Below the pieces are notes generated by a model. That model saw only the letters and a program-made list of their open reading frames with translations, searched no databases and was not told where the DNA came from. Positions 6,422-6,743 of a DNA stretch of 6,743 nt are shown here, in pieces (position 1 is the stretch's first letter; each line of letters begins with the position of its first letter). This stretch comes from Candidatus Heimdallarchaeota archaeon (GTDB taxonomy: Archaea > Asgardarchaeota > Heimdallarchaeia > Heimdallarchaeales > Heimdallarchaeaceae), in NCBI GenBank assembly GCA_016839985.1, contig JAEOTG010000121.1, forward strand, positions 1-6,743, written 5' to 3'. The position numbers were made by a program, and so were the translations under genes.

Positions 6422-6743
6422 TTACACCTTGATATATTCTTCTAAATAAAGTTTTATTGATTCTTCTGGTTCTATAATTGGCGAGCCATGTCCCGGCATT
6501 ATGGCTTTTGGTTTGGTTGTTTGAAACATCTTTATTGAGGATTTCAATGCTTGATTATAATCCAATGCATAATTTTTTTCAGGAGGTAGTATCTCAGTTC
6601 CTTCTTTATTGGTATTAATTATATCATTACAGAACAATGCTTGAGTTTCTATATCTTCAAGAGCAATTGTTCCTGGTGTATGACCAGGCAAATGATGCAC
6701 TTTTAATCCATAAATAATTTCATTATCTTCTACAACTTTATCA
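6422..6743 (-). CDS. Metallo-beta-lactamase-fold hydrolase, C-terminal part
   Basis: The frame is open to the right edge of the window, so the N-terminus with the H-x-H-x-D-H motif lies outside; 106 residues are visible. The remaining metal-site motifs are clear: HHLPGHTPGT (third motif, metal-binding His), LFCNDII (the bridging Asp) and IMPGHGSPI (the last His). This pattern fits the glyoxalase II-like branch of the superfamily, soluble hydrolases of thioesters or similar esters; the substrate cannot be told from this half. A GTG at 6700 is an internal valine codon, not the start: the residues before it (DNEIIYGLK) continue the expected strand in the same frame. The stop lies 2 nt before the GTG of the membrane glycosyltransferase, so the gene is in the same transcription unit, although its link to glycan assembly is unclear. 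Confidence 0.88.
   Translation of the reverse strand, partial: DKVVEDNEIIYGLKVHHLPGHTPGTIALEDIETQALFCNDIINTNKEGTEILPPEKNYALDYNQALKSSIKMFQTTKPKAIMPGHGSPIIEPEESIKLYLEEYIKV
6425..6430 (-). promoter_or_regulatory. Shine-Dalgarno site selecting a GTG start
   Basis: AAGGTG on the minus strand lies in the last two codons of the upstream hydrolase gene and directly abuts its TAA stop. It is 5 nt from the GTG at 6419. An out-of-frame ATG begins two bases earlier (6421) and would give only 12 codons, so the site and the frame together favour GTG. Confidence 0.6.

Noticed and set aside
6698..6700. GTG as start of the metallo-beta-lactamase-fold protein
   Set aside because: The frame continues upstream to the window edge with family-like sequence, and the essential N-terminal metal motif is still missing.
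1..6743. CRISPR array, insertion sequence, tRNA or rRNA gene
   Set aside because: No spaced direct repeats, transposase frames, terminal repeats or tRNA-like cloverleaf were noticed on reading either strand.

Overview
The window looks archaeal and AT-rich (roughly one third G+C by eye). Three things point to an archaeon: Shine-Dalgarno sites built on the GGTG core placed 5-8 nt before starts, identical TTTAAATA TATA-like boxes at the two places where new transcripts are expected, and a methionyl-tRNA synthetase whose tRNA-binding (EMAP/MetG-C-terminal) domain is a separate small gene directly downstream. The active-site context of the synthetase (VNNVPHLG) is of the archaeal/eukaryotic kind. 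An Asgard-type archaeon is possible, but the window does not prove it.

Layout, left to right. Bases 1-219 hold the C-terminal end of an unrecognised + strand gene with an acidic/lysine tail. It is followed closely by a PHP-domain metal-dependent phosphoesterase (248-886, +). That pair converges on a small ribbon-helix-helix regulator (946-1101, -). Between and partly inside the two 3' ends lies a large inverted repeat with T-rich sequence on both sides, which reads as a bidirectional terminator. Bases 1102-1311 hold the regulator's promoter and a hairpin plus T-rich tract that probably ends the next transcript.

The remaining genes are all on the minus strand and form two clusters. In transcription order the first is the C-terminal part of a metallo-beta-lactamase-fold hydrolase (runs off the right edge), a multi-membrane GT-C-like glycosyltransferase (4764-6419) and a cytosolic GT4 glycosyltransferase (3616-4752). 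The second has its own TATA box and comprises a 60-residue protein of unknown function, metG and the MetRS beta subunit. At most of these junctions the ribosome-binding site of the downstream gene overlaps or abuts the stop codon of the upstream gene, suggesting coupled translation.

Functionally this is a housekeeping methionine-charging operon beside a glycan-building pair: the GT4 would add a sugar on the cytoplasmic side and the GT-C protein would act at or across the membrane. I see no CRISPR array, insertion sequence, tRNA, rRNA or defence system. The observations most worth a second look are the small gene coupled to metG, the strict partition of N-glycosylation sequons in the GT-C protein, and the shared terminator embedded in the regulator's coding sequence.
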